Assembly (NCBI RefSeq): GCF_006715395.1
Contig: NZ_VFNC01000001.1
Coordinates: forward strand, 3,534,001 to 3,598,000
DNA: 64,000 nt
Source of the DNA: Streptomyces sp. SLBN-31
GTDB lineage: Bacteria; Actinomycetota; Actinomycetes; Streptomycetales; Streptomycetaceae
Direction of reading: 5' to 3'
Shown here: positions 41,213-49,334 of the stretch, piece by piece
Numbering within the stretch: the first letter of the stretch is position 1
Layout: every line of letters starts with the position of its first letter
Notes under the pieces: model-generated
What the model saw: only the letters and a program-made list of their open reading frames with translations
Database searches by the model: none
What the model was told of the DNA's origin: nothing
Translations under genes and position numbers: made by a program

Positions 41213-42429
41213 GCGAGGTCTTCGTCGACGGTGAGCGCACCCCGCTGGAGCAGGAGCCACTGGCCTCGGGCGGACAGGCGACGGTCTACGCGATCAGCGG
41301 ACAGCCGCAGCGCGTGGTGAAGATCTACCACGACCCTCCCGGCGAGGATCAGCGCCGACGGCTGAGCAGCATGATCCGGATGCGCCCACTGGCCGACCGC
41401 GCCACCGACGGCAGCCAGGCCCCGGAACTCGCCTGGCCCACCGCCCTGGCCAAGGGCACCGACGGCACGACCGTCGGCTACGTCATGCGGCGGTTCGCCC
41501 AGCCGGACCATGTGCCACTGGCGGCTCTGTTCGACCAGCGGACCCGGGCCTCCTTGTTCCGGCCCGAGCTGAACTGGGGTTTCCTGCTGGGAGTCTCCTG
41601 GAATCTGGCGTACTTGACGGTCCGTCTGCACAGCGAGGACATCGTGGTGGGCGACTTCTCCGCCCGCAACATCGTGGTGGACCAGGGCGGATTCGTGACC
41701 TTCCTGGACTGTGACTCGATGTCCTTCGACGATCCGGGCGGGGGCCCGCGCTTCCGCTCCCAGATGCACACGCCCGCCTACAGCGCGCCCGAGCGCCAGG
41801 AGGGTGCGCCGGCCTCCCAGGCGAGCGACAGTTTCGCCCTGGCGATCTGTGTCTTCCAGCTGCTGACCGGCGGCACCCATCCGTTCGGCGGCTACCCCAA
41901 GGATCTGGGCTCGGTCAGCATCTCCATCGGCAGCCGCATCGCCGAGGGCACCTCGTACGTGACCCAGCCGCAGCGGGTCATCATGCCCCGGGGGACGGTC
42001 ACACCGGAGATCCTGCCGCCCGCGCTCCGCGCCCTGGCCGAGCGCACCTTCGCAAGCTCGCCCTCCGATCCCACGCTCCGACCCACACCCGCCGAGTGGT
42101 TCGAGGCACTGGAGACGACACGGAACGAGACGGCGTCCTGCGCCGTCCGCACCCAGCACACCTACGCCGCCCACCTGGGCGCCTGCCCTTGGTGCGCTCG
42201 CGTGGCCCGCCAGGAAGCCGACCTGTTCGAGTCGGTGCCGGTCGCCTCGGTGCCCGCACGGACGCCGGCCACGAGTCCGAAGACGACCGTCACCGCGGAC
42301 AGTGCGGCGGGCGCGGTTCCGCTCCCGCAGCCCCCCGATCCGCCACAGCCGAGCTCGTGGGGCGCCGTACCCGTGGCCGTGCTGATCGCCCTCTTCGTGA
42401 TCGCCGTCCTCCTCCTCGGTTTGCACTGA
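41209..42429 (+). CDS. Atypical Ser/Thr kinase with zinc-ribbon-like segment and TM tail
   Basis: Protein of 406 residues, kinase component of the TerY-P-like triad. P-loop LASGGQATVYAI, Lys38 (VVKIY), catalytic loop VVGDFSARNIVVD (Asp149, Asn154; HRD replaced by VGD), LDCDS in place of DFG (Asp167) and YSAPE. The essential Lys/Asp/Asn/Asp are kept, so activity is possible. After the kinase domain, CAVRTQHTYAAHLGACPWC resembles a zinc-binding finger. A Pro-rich linker and a C-terminal membrane helix (AVPVAVLIALFVIAVLLLGL) tether it to the membrane. It is the last gene of the cassette. Confidence 0.87.
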   Translation: MSEVFVDGERTPLEQEPLASGGQATVYAISGQPQRVVKIYHDPPGEDQRRRLSSMIRMRPLADRATDGSQAPELAWPTALAKGTDGTTVGYVMRRFAQPDHVPLAALFDQRTRASLFRPELNWGFLLGVSWNLAYLTVRLHSEDIVVGDFSARNIVVDQGGFVTFLDCDSMSFDDPGGGPRFRSQMHTPAYSAPERQEGAPASQASDSFALAICVFQLLTGGTHPFGGYPKDLGSVSISIGSRIAEGTSYVTQPQRVIMPRGTVTPEILPPALRALAERTFASSPSDPTLRPTPAEWFEALETTRNETASCAVRTQHTYAAHLGACPWCARVARQEADLFESVPVASVPARTPATSPKTTVTADSAAGAVPLPQPPDPPQPSSWGAVPVAVLIALFVIAVLLLGLH

Positions 42430-42490
42430 GGGGGCGGACGCCGGACCGGCCGGACGGCTGACCGAAATTCTCATTTTCAGTGGGCTACGT

Positions 42491-42496
42491 CACAAT
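42491..42496 (+). promoter_or_regulatory. -10 box (CACAAT) of leaderless NAT gene
   Basis: CACAAT is followed by AGGTTC and ATG 42503. Transcription would start at or next to the ATG. Confidence 0.45.
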
Positions 42497-42502
42497 AGGT
42501 TC

Positions 42503-43390
42503 ATGTTCGAGGCGACAGCTCGAATGAACCCGGACATCCAGCGAGCGTATCTGGCCCGCCTCGGCGTCGAGGCGGCGCCACCATCGGTACCTGCGCTGCG
42601 TCTGTTGGTACGGCGCCATGCCGAGCGGGTGCCGTACGAGACTCTGTGGATCACGGCAGGCGAAGCCTGGAACATCGATCCGTACGAGGCGGCAGCGCGC
42701 ATCGCCCTCCACGGTCGTGGCGGCTACTGCTATCACATGAACGGAGCGCTGGGCTTGCTGCTCGGTTCGCTCGGATACGCGGTACGGGGCCATGTCGGGG
42801 GAGTGCACGGCCCGGACGCTCCTCAGGCCTCCGTGATGGGCAACCACCTGGTTCTGACGGTGGAGGGGTTGCCGAGCGAGACGAATCCCGGTGGTGTCTG
42901 GTACGTCGACAACGGCTTGGGAGATGCTCTGCACGATCCGCTGCCGTTGGTCGCCGGAAGGCACGATCAGCCGCCGTTCGTGCTCGGTCTGGAGCAGGTC
43001 GCTGAGCGGTCGGAGTGGCATCTGACCCATGACCCGGGTGGCGGATTCACCGGAATGACCTGGACCACGGCTGAGGCACGTCTGGCCGACTTCGAGGCGC
43101 AGCATCAGTTCTTGTCGACCTCGCCGCTGTCCCCGTTCGTCCAGGTGCCGATGGCCGAACGGCGCGACGCGACCGGGGCTGACGTGATCCGCGGGCTGGT
43201 GCTGAGCCGGATCGGCGACGGCGCACGCACCGATGCGCCCGTCACCAGCCGCGCGGAATGGTTCGATCTGCTCGCCGATCTGTTCGGCCTGCGCTTGTAC
43301 GCCCTGCCGGCTGAGACGCGCGAGCAACTCTGGACGAACGTTCTCGCGGCGCACCGTCGCTGGCAGGAGGCGCAGAGCTCGCAGAGCTGA
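42503..43390 (+). CDS. nat: Arylamine N-acetyltransferase
   Basis: Enzyme of 295 residues that transfers acetyl from acetyl-CoA to arylamines, hydrazines or related substrates. The Cys-His-Asp triad is visible as Cys76 in GRGGYCYHMN, His115 in MGNHLVL and Asp136 in WYVDNGLGD. Length and motif spacing fit the usual 270-290-residue NATs. The gene starts leaderless after CACAAT. The last two residues and the stop codon lie inside a 27-bp tandem repeat that continues 76 bp beyond the gene, so the C-terminus (WQEAQSSQS) may be variable between strains. Confidence 0.92.
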   Translation: MFEATARMNPDIQRAYLARLGVEAAPPSVPALRLLVRRHAERVPYETLWITAGEAWNIDPYEAAARIALHGRGGYCYHMNGALGLLLGSLGYAVRGHVGGVHGPDAPQASVMGNHLVLTVEGLPSETNPGGVWYVDNGLGDALHDPLPLVAGRHDQPPFVLGLEQVAERSEWHLTHDPGGGFTGMTWTTAEARLADFEAQHQFLSTSPLSPFVQVPMAERRDATGADVIRGLVLSRIGDGARTDAPVTSRAEWFDLLADLFGLRLYALPAETREQLWTNVLAAHRRWQEAQSSQS

Positions 43391-43466
43391 GTTCCGGCGC
43401 AGGGCTTGCGTAGCTGAGTTCCGGCGCAGATCTCGCAGAGGTGAGTTCCGGCGCTGAATGCGCGCG
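43359..43466 (+). repeat. 27-bp tandem repeat, four copies
   Basis: Units at 43359, 43386, 43413 and 43440. Copies 2-4 share (G)CTGAGTTCCGGCGC; copy 1 shares CGCAGA...CTCGCAGA with copy 3. The stop codon of the N-acetyltransferase lies in copy 2 (TGA 43388-43390). The period of 9 codons keeps the frame open except for that stop. Confidence 0.8.
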
Positions 43467-43488
43467 CTGCGGCAGCCGCCGGGCCGCG

Positions 43489-43716
43489 TCATTCGCTTTC
43501 GCATTGAGCGGCCTCCGGCTCCCAGCGCAGGAGGTCCCCCGGCTGGCATTCGAGCACTTCGCACAGTGCGGCGAGCGTGGCGAAGCGCACGGCCTTGGCG
43601 CGGCCGTTCTTGAGTACCGCCAGGTTGGCGGGGGTGATTCCCACGCGGTTGGCGAGCTCGCCCACGGACATCTTCCGCTTGGCCAGCATGACGTCGATGT
43701 CGACGGCGATCGGCAT
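43489..43716 (-). CDS. Small XRE-family regulator (YozG-like)
   Basis: Protein of 75 residues: a single HTH_26-type XRE domain (KRKMSVGELANRVGITPANLA, then VLKNGRAKAVRFATLAALCE) with the common ending LECQPGDLLRWEP. Start ATG 43716 overlaps the stop of the upstream membrane gene by one base, so they are one operon. Single-domain YozG-like regulators are almost always paired with a DUF2975 membrane protein, as here. It probably binds the CTATCGA palindrome upstream of the pair and is autoregulated. Confidence 0.92.
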   Translation of the reverse strand: MPIAVDIDVMLAKRKMSVGELANRVGITPANLAVLKNGRAKAVRFATLAALCEVLECQPGDLLRWEPEAAQCESE

Positions 43717-44207
43717 CAGATGACCTCGTCCAGCTCGGCCTGCAGCTGCGACGCCTCGAGGTCGCGGGCTACGGCCTGGGCGAGCAGCATCCGCAGCACG
43801 AGCACGATGAGCGCGACCCCCAGAATGGCCACGCCGACGCCGGCCATGATGACGGTGACGCCCGGGTCGTCCCGCTGACCCGGTGCATTGACGATCGTGA
43901 CCGCGAACCACAGGCACGCGGCCGTCACGATCGCGCCGATCACACGATCCACGTACCGGAAGGCATCGTGGGAGAAGACGGTGCCGCGGCGCACCATCGT
44001 CACCAGCCGCCATACGCTGCTCAGGGCGACTTGGGCCGCCACCATGCCCAGGGCGGTGATCACGCGCAGTGCGGTCAGTGGCAGCGTCCCGTCTTCCTTG
44101 TCGTTGCCGCCGACCAGCATCCACACCATCCCGGCCTGCACGAACACCGTGCCGGCGAGAACCACCACGAGCACGGCGCGCAATGCACGCACTGCCAGCT
44201 TTCCCAT
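43716..44207 (-). CDS. DUF2975 membrane protein
   Basis: Protein of 163 residues with four membrane helices (approximately 7-30, 44-66, 84-105, 117-141), matching DUF2975. The FSHDAFRYVDRVIGA segment between the second and third helices is characteristic of the family. The last 20 residues are acidic and cytoplasmic. Function is not known. The gene is always found with a small XRE regulator and may sense a membrane state and convey it to that regulator, which is inference. ATG 44207 is preceded by GGAGGGTGGGTC. Confidence 0.88.
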   Translation of the reverse strand: MGKLAVRALRAVLVVVLAGTVFVQAGMVWMLVGGNDKEDGTLPLTALRVITALGMVAAQVALSSVWRLVTMVRRGTVFSHDAFRYVDRVIGAIVTAACLWFAVTIVNAPGQRDDPGVTVIMAGVGVAILGVALIVLVLRMLLAQAVARDLEASQLQAELDEVI

Positions 44208-44238
44208 GACCCACCCTCCATCGACTTACGATGTGAAT

Positions 44239-44255
44239 CTATCGATATTCGATAG
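44239..44255. promoter_or_regulatory. CTATCGA / TCGATAG palindrome
   Basis: 7-bp perfect arms CTATCGA (44239-44245) and TCGATAG (44249-44255) around TAT, located 31 bp upstream of the DUF2975 start and 76 bp from the amidohydrolase start. Confidence 0.6.
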
Positions 44256-44331
44256 GTGTGGCAAGTGTGGGTCGCCGTAGCGTCTCGTGCCCGTGGATAC
44301 GCTGAGAGTCACGAGCACCGGCAGGAGTGCG

Positions 44332-45555
44332 ATGCAGATGCAGGTGGCAGGCCAGGTGATCCGGGCTCCGCGAGCCTTCGACGGGACACGTGCGCTTCAC
44401 GACGGCATCAGCGTGTTCGTGCAGGACGGGAAGATCGCCGGTGTGGAGCCCGTGGATGCCCCGGTCCCCGAGAACTGGCAACTGATGGACTACCCCCAAG
44501 GGACGCTGCTGCCCGGACTCATCGACATGCACTGCCACCTCGGCGCCGACAGTCACGACGGCGGACTGCAGCGGATGGACACCGACAGCGAGGAGCGGCT
44601 TGAGGAGGTCATCGACGACTCCCTACGGCGCCAACTCGCCGCCGGCGTCACCACAGTGTGCGATCTCGGTGACCGTAACTGGTCCGTCGTGCGCCGCCGC
44701 GATATGGCGCGCGGGATCGGCACGGCGGACCGGATGTCGCCGACGATCGTGGCGGCCGGTCCGCCGATCACCACGCCGGACGGTCACTGTGCCTTCATGG
44801 GGGGCGCCGTTGAGGGGCCGCAGCACCTGCGCGCGGCGGTACGCGCACGCGTCGAGCGGGGCGTCGACGTCGTCAAGGTGATGGGCAGCGGCGGACTGAA
44901 CACACCTGGCACCGATGTGTCGAGCTGCCAGTTCACCTTGGAGGAGCTCCGGCTCATCGTCGATGACGCACACACCGCCGGTCTGCCGGTTACCGTGCAC
45001 GCGCATGCCCTCGCCGCCGTCGAGCAGGCCCTGGATGCCGGGGCCGACGGCATCGAACACTGCACCTGCCTGACCGCCGACGGCGTCCGGATCACGGACG
45101 CGCTGCTGGAGCGTCTCGCCCGGCAGGGCACCACGGTCTGCCCGACGCTCGGGGTGACCGCGCGGGGAGTCCCACCGCCGCCCGTGAAAGCGACGATGGA
45201 GCGCTTCGGCATCACTGTCGAGGAGCGGCAGCAGGCGTCGGCCCGAATGCACCGTGCAGGGGTCCGCCTGGTGTCCGGTGCTGACAGCGGCATCAACGCC
45301 GGGAAGCCGCATGGCATCCTCTTCGCCGCCATCGCCGGTCTGGCTGCGGGAGGAGTCCCGGCGGACGCGGCGCTCGCCACCGCGACGTCGCTCGCGGCGG
45401 ACGCGTGCGGAATCGCCGCCCGCAAGGGCCGGCTCCGGCGGGGGCTGGACGCCGATCTGCTGGTGGTACGTGGTGACCCACTGGAGGACATGGCCGCGCT
45501 GGCCGAACCCCTGGCCGTGCTGATCTCGGGAGTTCAGGCGCGGGGTGCCGCCTAG
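44332..45555 (+). CDS. Amidohydrolase-family metal-dependent hydrolase
   Basis: Enzyme of 407 residues (ATG 44332, 4 nt after AGGAG; GTG 44287 would be longer). It has the TIM-barrel amidohydrolase layout: GTLLPGLIDMHCHLG (HxH metal pair), GVDVVKVMGSGG (Lys or carboxylated Lys position), VHAHALAAVEQALDAG (metal His) and SGADSG (metal Asp). The final LADLLVVRGDPLED segment is typical of imidazolonepropionase/dipeptidase-like members. The substrate is unknown; close families cleave dipeptides, organophosphates or cyclic amides. It stands alone, divergent from the DUF2975/XRE pair. Confidence 0.9.
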   Translation: MQMQVAGQVIRAPRAFDGTRALHDGISVFVQDGKIAGVEPVDAPVPENWQLMDYPQGTLLPGLIDMHCHLGADSHDGGLQRMDTDSEERLEEVIDDSLRRQLAAGVTTVCDLGDRNWSVVRRRDMARGIGTADRMSPTIVAAGPPITTPDGHCAFMGGAVEGPQHLRAAVRARVERGVDVVKVMGSGGLNTPGTDVSSCQFTLEELRLIVDDAHTAGLPVTVHAHALAAVEQALDAGADGIEHCTCLTADGVRITDALLERLARQGTTVCPTLGVTARGVPPPPVKATMERFGITVEERQQASARMHRAGVRLVSGADSGINAGKPHGILFAAIAGLAAGGVPADAALATATSLAADACGIAARKGRLRRGLDADLLVVRGDPLEDMAALAEPLAVLISGVQARGAA

Positions 45556-45607
45556 AACATGAGAGCCGGTGCCCCGCAGGAACGCCTGTCAGGTCTGCCT
45601 TCGCAGG

Positions 45608-45979
45608 TCAATCGACGGCGTCTTCGACGGTGGGCCGCAGGTCGAGCAGGGTGTCGGCGCCGGTGATCTCCAGCACGCGCAGCAGTTGAGGGGGCGGTGC
45701 GGCCACGCGCAGGTCGGTCTGCCGGTGGGTGGTCAGCAGCAGGTTGAGGAAGGTCGAGTCGGCGAAGGTGAGGCCGGAGGCGTCGACGACCACCCGGGCG
45801 TGTTGTGCGGCTGCGGTCTCCAGGGCGTTTGCGAGTGGGTCGATCGAGTCCAGGTCGTAGGCGCCGTGGGCGACGACGATCCACGCTCCGCCGCGTTCGT
45901 ACTGGGTCACCCCGCTCTGCGGTGGAGCATGCCCGTTGAGCTGCTGAGACATCGTCTTGTCGTCGTCGGCGGTTGCCAT
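45608..45979 (-). CDS. STAS-domain anti-sigma factor antagonist
   Basis: Protein of 123 residues. The STAS domain spans about 25-115, with AWIVVAHGAYDLDSIDPL and ARVVVDASGLTFADSTFLNL. Ser75 following Asp74 is the conserved phosphorylation site. ATG 45979 lies 6 nt after a minus-strand CATACT -10 at 45986-45991, so the mRNA should be leaderless. The sequence is much more diverged from the antagonist at 21856 than expected for duplicates. No kinase partner is adjacent; the SpoIIE phosphatase at 28050 is a possible partner in the window. Confidence 0.88.
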   Translation of the reverse strand: MATADDDKTMSQQLNGHAPPQSGVTQYERGGAWIVVAHGAYDLDSIDPLANALETAAAQHARVVVDASGLTFADSTFLNLLLTTHRQTDLRVAAPPPQLLRVLEITGADTLLDLRPTVEDAVD

Positions 45980-45985
45980 AGTGCA

Positions 45986-45991
45986 AGTATG
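45986..45991 (-). promoter_or_regulatory. -10 box (CATACT) of leaderless STAS gene
   Basis: Minus-strand CATACT, then 6 nt, then ATG 45979. Confidence 0.4.
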
Positions 45992-46089
45992 CCCATCCAG
46001 GGTCACGCATGGGTTACGGCTTCCGCGCGGGGTTGGATCGGCTGTTCCGATCCTTGGCCGGCCTACGGAGGAAAGATCATCATGTTGGC

Positions 46090-46626
46090 ATGTCTGAGAA
46101 CCAGCCCTCTGCGCCACCGACCGTGATGCGGCTCCCCAGTTACACCAAGACCGAGCAGGAGGAAATCCTCGGCAACGGCGATGATCCCTTCGGTGTCGCC
46201 GAGGCCGGTCTCGCGTGGCTGCCCAAAGAAGAACACTTCGGCGTCACACTCGGTGACCGACTCGTGGCACACGCCGGCCTGCTACGGCTGCCCCTGGCGA
46301 TCGGGGACACGAAGACAGAGGTGGTAGGCGTGGGAGGAGTAGCCGTCGCACCTCAGGAGCGTGGCCGAGGGATGGCTCGCCTCGTGGTCGCAGCGGCACT
46401 CCACCATGCTCGGACGATGGGCCCTCAGCACGCGCTCTTGTTCTGCCGGCCTTCCCTCGTGCCGCTGTACCAGCGCCTCGGATGGCACCCACTCGACCAG
46501 GAAGTCCTGGTCGAACAACCGGAATCGCGCGTGGTCACCATGCCGCTGCGGACCATGGTGACGCCGCTGCGCGACAACGTGGCCTGGCCCTCCGGGCCGG
46601 TACGTCTGTTCTCCCTGCCGATGTGA
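46090..46626 (+). CDS. GNAT-family N-acetyltransferase
   Basis: Protein of 178 residues with the GNAT acetyl-CoA-binding motif VGVGGVAVAPQERGRGMARLV (the Q/RxxGxG/A loop as QERGRG) and the following helix. The LLFCRPSLVPLYQRLGWHP segment is the common ending that places the Tyr/Leu near the substrate. ATG 46090 has GGAGGAAAG about 16 nt upstream, a little far, so an unusual leader or another start is possible. It stands alone between a STAS gene and oleate hydratase; its substrate is unknown. Confidence 0.82.
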   Translation: MSENQPSAPPTVMRLPSYTKTEQEEILGNGDDPFGVAEAGLAWLPKEEHFGVTLGDRLVAHAGLLRLPLAIGDTKTEVVGVGGVAVAPQERGRGMARLVVAAALHHARTMGPQHALLFCRPSLVPLYQRLGWHPLDQEVLVEQPESRVVTMPLRTMVTPLRDNVAWPSGPVRLFSLPM

Positions 46627-46722
46627 CGTGCGCCGCGGCGGACGTGGTGATCGGTGGCCGGTGACCGGAGGCTACGAAGAGCTGTTGCCCCGCGCCCTCC
46701 GGTCCGCCGTTCGGCGCGTTGC

Positions 46723-48318
46723 TCAGGCCAGGGCGGCCTTGAGAACAGTGAGTGCCGTCTTGGGGTCGGCGAGGGCGTGGTAGATGCCGGGGATCTCGTG
46801 GTCGTCGAGGCCGAGGAGGCTGTAGACGGCGTGCATGGCGCCGCGCACGGAGTACTCGACGGTGAAGACCACATCCTCCGGGATCTCCGTGAACTGGCCC
46901 AGGAAGGCGAAGTTCGTGGAGCCCTGGGGGACGACCAGCGGCCGGTCGTGGACGGTACGCGGGGCGAACTGGCTGGTGATGTAGGGCATCATCACCGGTA
47001 TCACGGTCGTGGTCGCCGCGACCTGTTCCTCGATGTCGGACAGCCCGAGGTGGCCGAGGAGTTCGGTGAGAATCTCCCGACCGGTGGCCTCGGCCATCGT
47101 CTTGCCGGTGAAGTCGCCCTCGCGGTCGACGAACAGGCCGTATCCCCACAGGGTGTAGACGTCCTCCGGCTGCCCGTCGAAGTGCGGGGCGTGCGGCACC
47201 ACGACGGACATCAGCCAGTTGGAGTCCTTGAACGTCATCAACGCGCCGGTGCCCGGGAGGTTGCCGGACAGTTCCTCGATGCGGTGCAGCAGCAAGGGGC
47301 TGCGCATGGTGAGGGTGAAGGACTCCCACTTCGCCTCGTCGACGTTGCCGTTGAAGGCGCCCGGCCGCCCGAAGTCATCCGCCTTGGCGGCGATCGTCTC
47401 CCACAGTCGCCAGCTCCCGTCCCGCTTGCCGCGAACCAGCTCCGGTGCCGTGGCGTCGTCGCCGTAGGCGGCGTCGGCGGTCATCGAGCCGAGTGTGATG
47501 AACGCGTAGTCCCCGTCGGTGAGTTCGTAGGCGTCCGGCTGTCCGGCGCGGTCGAGGTGCAGGCGTCGTACGCGACGAGTGCCGTCGTCCTCGGTGGTGA
47601 AGTCCACGTCGGTGACCCGTACTCCGTGCTCGAAGAGCACGCCACGGGCTTCAAGCCAGGCCCGCACCGGGCAGATGATGGAGTCGTACTGGTTGAGCCG
47701 GGTGCGGCGTACGCCGGACAGCGTGTGCATGCGCGGGAACTCCTGCATGAAGCGCAGGAAGTAGCGCTTGAGCTCGATGGCGCTGTGCCAGTTCTGGAAG
47801 GCGAAGGTGGTGCGCCACAACGCCCAGAAGTTGCTCTCGAAGAAGTGCGGCGAGAAGAAGTCCTCGATCCGGCGGGCCCCGATCACCGCCTCGGGCAGCA
47901 CGAGCAGCCGGGTCAGCTCGAGCCGGTCGCGTGCGTCGAGTCCGTAGTCCGCGGCATCCAGGATCGTGGTGCCCTTGCCGATCAGGCGGGCCTTGGCGTC
48001 GGTGGGCCACTTGGCGTTGAACTCCTGGATCTCATCGCGTACGGAGACCGTGTCGTCGGTGAGGGTCGGGATGCTCTCGAGCAGGTTCCACAGGCAGACG
48101 TACGCCTCTTCCTCCAGCATCCGTCCGCCACGGGAGACGTAGCCGGCGGGCTGGTCGCCGCTGCCGTCCATGGAGCCGCCGACGACCGGGAGTTCTTCCA
48201 GGATGTGGATGTGCTCTCCGGGGAAGCCGCCGTCGCGGATCAGGAAGGCTGCGGCGGCGAGGGTGGCGATGCCGCCTCCGACGAGGTAGGCGTGGGACTG
48301 CTGCGGAGCGTCGGTCAT
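46723..48318 (-). CDS. ohyA: Oleate hydratase (myosin-cross-reactive antigen family)
   Basis: FAD enzyme of 531 residues that adds water to the cis-9 double bond of oleic acid, giving 10-hydroxystearate. N-terminal Rossmann segment SHAYLVGGGIATLAAAAFLI, followed by the long MCRA-specific core: EELPVVGGSMDGSGD, CLWNLLESIPTL and SNFWALWRTTFAFQNWHSA. EEQVAATTTVIPVMMPYITSQF and STNFAFLGQF lie near the end. The size fits the shorter actinobacterial group. ATG 48318 follows GGAGGGACGTC. It may detoxify unsaturated fatty acids. The nearby GNAT gene is not obviously related. Confidence 0.93.
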   Translation of the reverse strand: MTDAPQQSHAYLVGGGIATLAAAAFLIRDGGFPGEHIHILEELPVVGGSMDGSGDQPAGYVSRGGRMLEEEAYVCLWNLLESIPTLTDDTVSVRDEIQEFNAKWPTDAKARLIGKGTTILDAADYGLDARDRLELTRLLVLPEAVIGARRIEDFFSPHFFESNFWALWRTTFAFQNWHSAIELKRYFLRFMQEFPRMHTLSGVRRTRLNQYDSIICPVRAWLEARGVLFEHGVRVTDVDFTTEDDGTRRVRRLHLDRAGQPDAYELTDGDYAFITLGSMTADAAYGDDATAPELVRGKRDGSWRLWETIAAKADDFGRPGAFNGNVDEAKWESFTLTMRSPLLLHRIEELSGNLPGTGALMTFKDSNWLMSVVVPHAPHFDGQPEDVYTLWGYGLFVDREGDFTGKTMAEATGREILTELLGHLGLSDIEEQVAATTTVIPVMMPYITSQFAPRTVHDRPLVVPQGSTNFAFLGQFTEIPEDVVFTVEYSVRGAMHAVYSLLGLDDHEIPGIYHALADPKTALTVLKAALA

Positions 48319-48688
48319 GACGTCCCTCCGTTCTGGCCCCGTGTGTCACGGGCGGCCGATCCGTTCTCAATTCCGTGCGCCGCCTGTCCCCGGATGGCGG
48401 GCCCTGGGGGCGTGCGGATGGCGCCGACGCGGTCAGTCCGAGCGTGGCGCCCGTAGTGTCCAGTCAACGTGGTGGCTGATCGTGCGGGCAGGGCCGGATG
48501 TCCCTGCCCGTGTGCCGAGGGGCCCAGGCCGGAGTGCCGTACAGCGACGTCGGCGCCTGGCACAGCGAGGCTGCAGTGCCATGCCGACCGCCGACGTCGC
48601 CTGATCTAGGCTGCGGAAGATCGGCGGTCCCCTGTCCTGCCCTCGCTGGGCTGCAGGAGGGCCCACCCGCTATATGAGAGGCGCAGTT
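48319..48688. other. Intergenic region
   Basis: 370 bp, no supported gene. TAGGCT at 48607-48612 is a possible -10 for the DUF1003 gene. Short open frames here look non-coding. Confidence 0.4.
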
Positions 48689-49093
48689 ATGGGTGTGCAG
48701 CACGGTACGGACCGGCATCACCCGGCGGTGGTGGCGCATCGCAAGCACCGTGCGGAGGACGTTCAGCTGCGGATCGCCGACGGCATCACCCGGTTCGCGG
48801 GCTCGATGCCCTTCGTCTACGTGCACGCGGTCGTCTTCGCCGTCTGGATGCTGTTCTTCGAAGCCAGTCCCTGGCCGACGCTGACCCTGGTGGTGTCGCT
48901 GGAGGCGATCTTCCTGTCCACCTTCGTCATGATCGGCCAGAACCGGCAGGCGGCCTTCCAGCAGCTGAAGGCCGACCACGATTTCGTCGAGCAGGAACTG
49001 GAGCTCAAGACCAACACCGATCTCACGCGCGCGATCCACGCCATGACCCAGGAACTCCACCGCCGCCTGATCGAAGACGACGCCGAACAGTAG
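48689..49093 (+). CDS. DUF1003 membrane protein
   Basis: Protein of 134 residues (ATG 48689 preceded by GAGAGGCG; ATG 48674 with AGGAGG farther upstream would add 5 residues). Pattern of DUF1003: IADGITRFAGSMPFVYVHAVVF, the second helix region LTLVVSLEAIFLSTFVMIGQNRQAAF, then a charged C-terminal coil (ADHDFVEQELELKTNTDL). Two membrane helices span about 30-53 and 62-85. Family function is unknown. It is a single gene in the divergent interval next to oleate hydratase. Confidence 0.85.
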   Translation: MGVQHGTDRHHPAVVAHRKHRAEDVQLRIADGITRFAGSMPFVYVHAVVFAVWMLFFEASPWPTLTLVVSLEAIFLSTFVMIGQNRQAAFQQLKADHDFVEQELELKTNTDLTRAIHAMTQELHRRLIEDDAEQ

Positions 49094-49334
49094 GGGCTCC
49101 GCACGTCGCTGCTTCGGCGCGCTGCCGCCTGGCCGACGGTGGGCGGTCCAGCCGGCGGCGCAGCGGACAAGTTGGTCTTGGGCGCGGGCCGGGCCACTGG
49201 CCAGGGTCGAATACACCGGCCGTTCCGCTGAGCGGACCGGTGGGCGACAGCCGGCCGGTGGTGCACCACGCTTGCCGTCGGTCGCTGACGACGGTGGGTC
49301 GTTCGGCTCAAGCGCGCAACCAACAGGGGGAGTT

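Noticed and set aside
43359..43466. 27-bp repeats as a CRISPR array
   Set aside because: Copies are directly adjacent without unique spacers, are imperfect, and overlap a coding end; there are no cas genes.
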